A stretch of DNA of 8,278 nt from Candidatus Omnitrophota bacterium (GTDB lineage: Bacteria; Omnitrophota; Gorgyraeia; Gygaellales; Profunditerraquicolaceae), in contig JAQTVG010000034.1 in assembly GCA_028706895.1 (NCBI GenBank), positions 1 to 8,278 on the forward strand. The letters run 5' to 3'. The notes under the pieces are model-generated. The model was given only the letters and a program-made list of their open reading frames with translations. It did no database searches and was not told the origin of the DNA. The translations under genes were made by a program, and so were the position numbers. This document shows, piece after piece, positions 7,071 through 8,278 of the stretch. The first letter of the stretch is position 1, and each line of letters opens with the position of its first letter.

Positions 7071-8278
7071 TTAATCAAGTTCAAAAGCCTTCTGCCATTT
7101 TGTATCTTCTTTAAGCGCTTTCTGTTCTTTCTTATCAAGCAGAAACGAACCCATAGCCAGGTAATCCATTTCAGTCCTCATAAAACACTTAAACGCATCC
7201 TGAGGGCTGCACACAAGCGGCTCGCCTCTTACATTAAAAGAAGTATTTATTATAGCAGGGCAACCCGTCTTTTTATAGAATTCATTTATCAGGTCATAAT
7301 ATAGGGGGTTATCCTCTCTTTTTACAGTCTGGATTCTTGCTGAATAATCAACGTGGGTAACAGCGGGTATTTCGGAGCGCTTTGCTTTTAACTTATCAAA
7401 ACCCGATAACTGGCCATCGGGTTTTATTCTCCTGGATACCTTCAGGGGCGCGACCAAAAGCATATAAGGGCTCTCTTTATCCAGCTCAAACCAATCCGAA
7501 ACTTTCTCATTTAAAACCGTAGGCGCAAATGGGCGAAAAGATTCCCTGTATTTAATCTTTAAATTCACTTTAGACTGCATTTCGGGATTCCTGGCGTCTG
7601 CGATTATACTCCTTGAACCCAAAGCCCTCGGCCCAAATTCAAGCCGCCCCTGGAACCAACCGATTACTTTACCTTCTATAATTAAATCAGAAATTATAGA
7701 CGGAATATCAGAATAAGCTATTTTTTTATAAGGCAGGTTTTCTTTTATCAAGAAATCCTCTATATATTCATCGCTGTATTGCGGGCCTAAAAGAGACGCC
7801 TTCTGCTTATCAGCCTTCTCATTACTCTGGCGCTTATTTCCTAAGTACCTGTACCAGGCCCAAAGCGCAGCCCCCAAAGCCCCGCCTGCATCTCCGCTTG
7901 CCGGTTGTATCCATATATCTTTAAAAGGGCCTTCCCGCAAAATTCTACCATTGCCAACGCAGTTTAAGGAAACGCCTCCGGCAAGACAAAGCTTGTCTTT
8001 TCCTGTAACCTGATGCACATGACGGGCCATCCGAAGCATGATTTCTTCTGTTACCTGCTGAATTGAAGCAGCCACATCCATTTCTTTTTGTGTTATTTTA
8101 GTTTCCGGCCTTCGGGCCGGGCCTCTAAACAATTTATCAAACCGCGAATTTGTCATTCTAAGGCCATTACAATAACCAAAATATTTCATATTTAATTTAA
8201 ATGACCCGTCTTCTTTTAAATCCAATAATTCTTTCAAAATCAAATCCGCATACTTAGGCTCGCCGTAAGGAGCTAAAC
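7071..8278 (-). CDS. O-carbamoyltransferase (NodU/CmcH/TobZ family), 5'-partial
   Basis: The reading frame is open to the right edge, giving 401 in-window codons (8276 to 7074, stop TAA at 7073-7071). The first visible residues, LAPYGEPKYA, are a conserved internal motif of this family, so the true start lies outside and roughly 190-200 N-terminal residues are missing. A TTG at 8243 in this frame is not the start. Visible residues 97-138 carry the Kae1-like signature (LAGGVSLNC, then PASGDAGGALGAA). Residues 204-251 carry the C-terminal domain signature (GWFQGRLEFGPRALGSRSI, then KYRESFRPFAP). Residues 306-375 include THVD, INTSFN and GEPLV. Both domains appear intact from the edge onward. 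Family members transfer a carbamoyl group from carbamoyl phosphate, via carbamoyl-adenylate, to a hydroxyl of a sugar or natural product in the cytoplasm. The metal-binding His residues of the N-terminal part are off-window. It is followed after one base by the SxtJ gene. The substrate is unknown; the surrounding glycosyltransferases suggest a glycan or lipid-linked sugar. Confidence 0.95.
   Translation of the reverse strand, partial: LAPYGEPKYADLILKELLDLKEDGSFKLNMKYFGYCNGLRMTNSRFDKLFRGPARRPETKITQKEMDVAASIQQVTEEIMLRMARHVHQVTGKDKLCLAGGVSLNCVGNGRILREGPFKDIWIQPASGDAGGALGAALWAWYRYLGNKRQSNEKADKQKASLLGPQYSDEYIEDFLIKENLPYKKIAYSDIPSIISDLIIEGKVIGWFQGRLEFGPRALGSRSIIADARNPEMQSKVNLKIKYRESFRPFAPTVLNEKVSDWFELDKESPYMLLVAPLKVSRRIKPDGQLSGFDKLKAKRSEIPAVTHVDYSARIQTVKREDNPLYYDLINEFYKKTGCPAIINTSFNVRGEPLVCSPQDAFKCFMRTEMDYLAMGSFLLDKKEQKALKEDTKWQKAFELD
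8105..8120. repeat. Perfect 6-bp GC inverted repeat inside the carbamoyltransferase gene
   Basis: CCGGCC and GGCCGG flank a four-base spacer (TTCG on the plus strand, CGAA in the mRNA). All six pairs are G-C and the element stands out against AT-rich surroundings. It is entirely coding, covering GPARRPE around visible residues 52-58, and has no T-run after it on the transcribed strand. It is therefore not a terminator. It may be a chance local structure. Confidence 0.4.

Noticed and set aside
7070..7138. N-terminal extension of the SxtJ frame by 23 residues
   Set aside because: It lies entirely within the carbamoyltransferase coding region, is a low-complexity basic peptide produced by frame shift, and the ATG at 7069 gives the usual family length.
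1..8278. Defence system, CRISPR array, toxin-antitoxin pair or mobile element
   Set aside because: No direct repeat array, transposase, integrase, nuclease or toxin-like motif is visible. All coding space is accounted for by envelope-glycan and tailoring genes.

Overview
All nine genes in this window lie on the minus strand, so transcription runs from high to low coordinates. The DNA is AT-rich with a compact gene layout. The largest space between adjacent genes is about 28 bases, and most are separated by 1 to 11 bases or overlap by 4. No promoter, terminator, RNA gene, mobile element or CRISPR array is visible, and no non-coding stretch exceeds 30 bases. The window is therefore the interior of one long polycistron whose first and last visible genes both run off the edges. 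The gene content fits a Gram-negative-type bacterium, possibly an uncultured lineage of the Omnitrophota kind. That assignment is a guess from gene style only.

In transcription order: (1) the C-terminal two thirds of a NodU/CmcH/TobZ-type O-carbamoyltransferase (8276-7071); (2) a 133-residue SxtJ-family membrane protein (7069-6668); (3) a 52-residue single-span DUF5989 protein (6656-6498), easily missed because of its size; (4) a secreted or membrane-anchored DUF3108 protein (6469-5687); (5) a 390-residue GT-C-type integral membrane glycosyltransferase (5685-4513); (6) a 687-residue GT-C-type membrane glycosyltransferase with a C-terminal soluble domain (4509-2446); (7) a GT2 enzyme resembling dolichyl-phosphate mannose synthase (2449-1754); (8) a B12-binding-domain radical SAM protein (1749-307); (9) the N-terminal part of a second GT2 enzyme of the same type (305 to the left edge).

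Read together, this looks like a cell-envelope glycan assembly and decoration operon. The GT2 enzymes could charge polyprenyl phosphate with sugar on the cytoplasmic face. The two GT-C proteins could use such lipid-linked sugars on the outer face. The carbamoyltransferase could carbamoylate a hydroxyl of the glycan or a precursor. The radical SAM protein could carry out a further tailoring step such as methylation. SxtJ and DUF5989 follow the carbamoyltransferase as a recurring set and probably form a membrane accessory or docking unit for it. The substrate and final product cannot be read from the sequence. The most interesting points are the carbamoyltransferase-SxtJ-DUF5989 set embedded in a GT-C/GT2 operon, and the B12 radical SAM gene placed between two GT2 genes.
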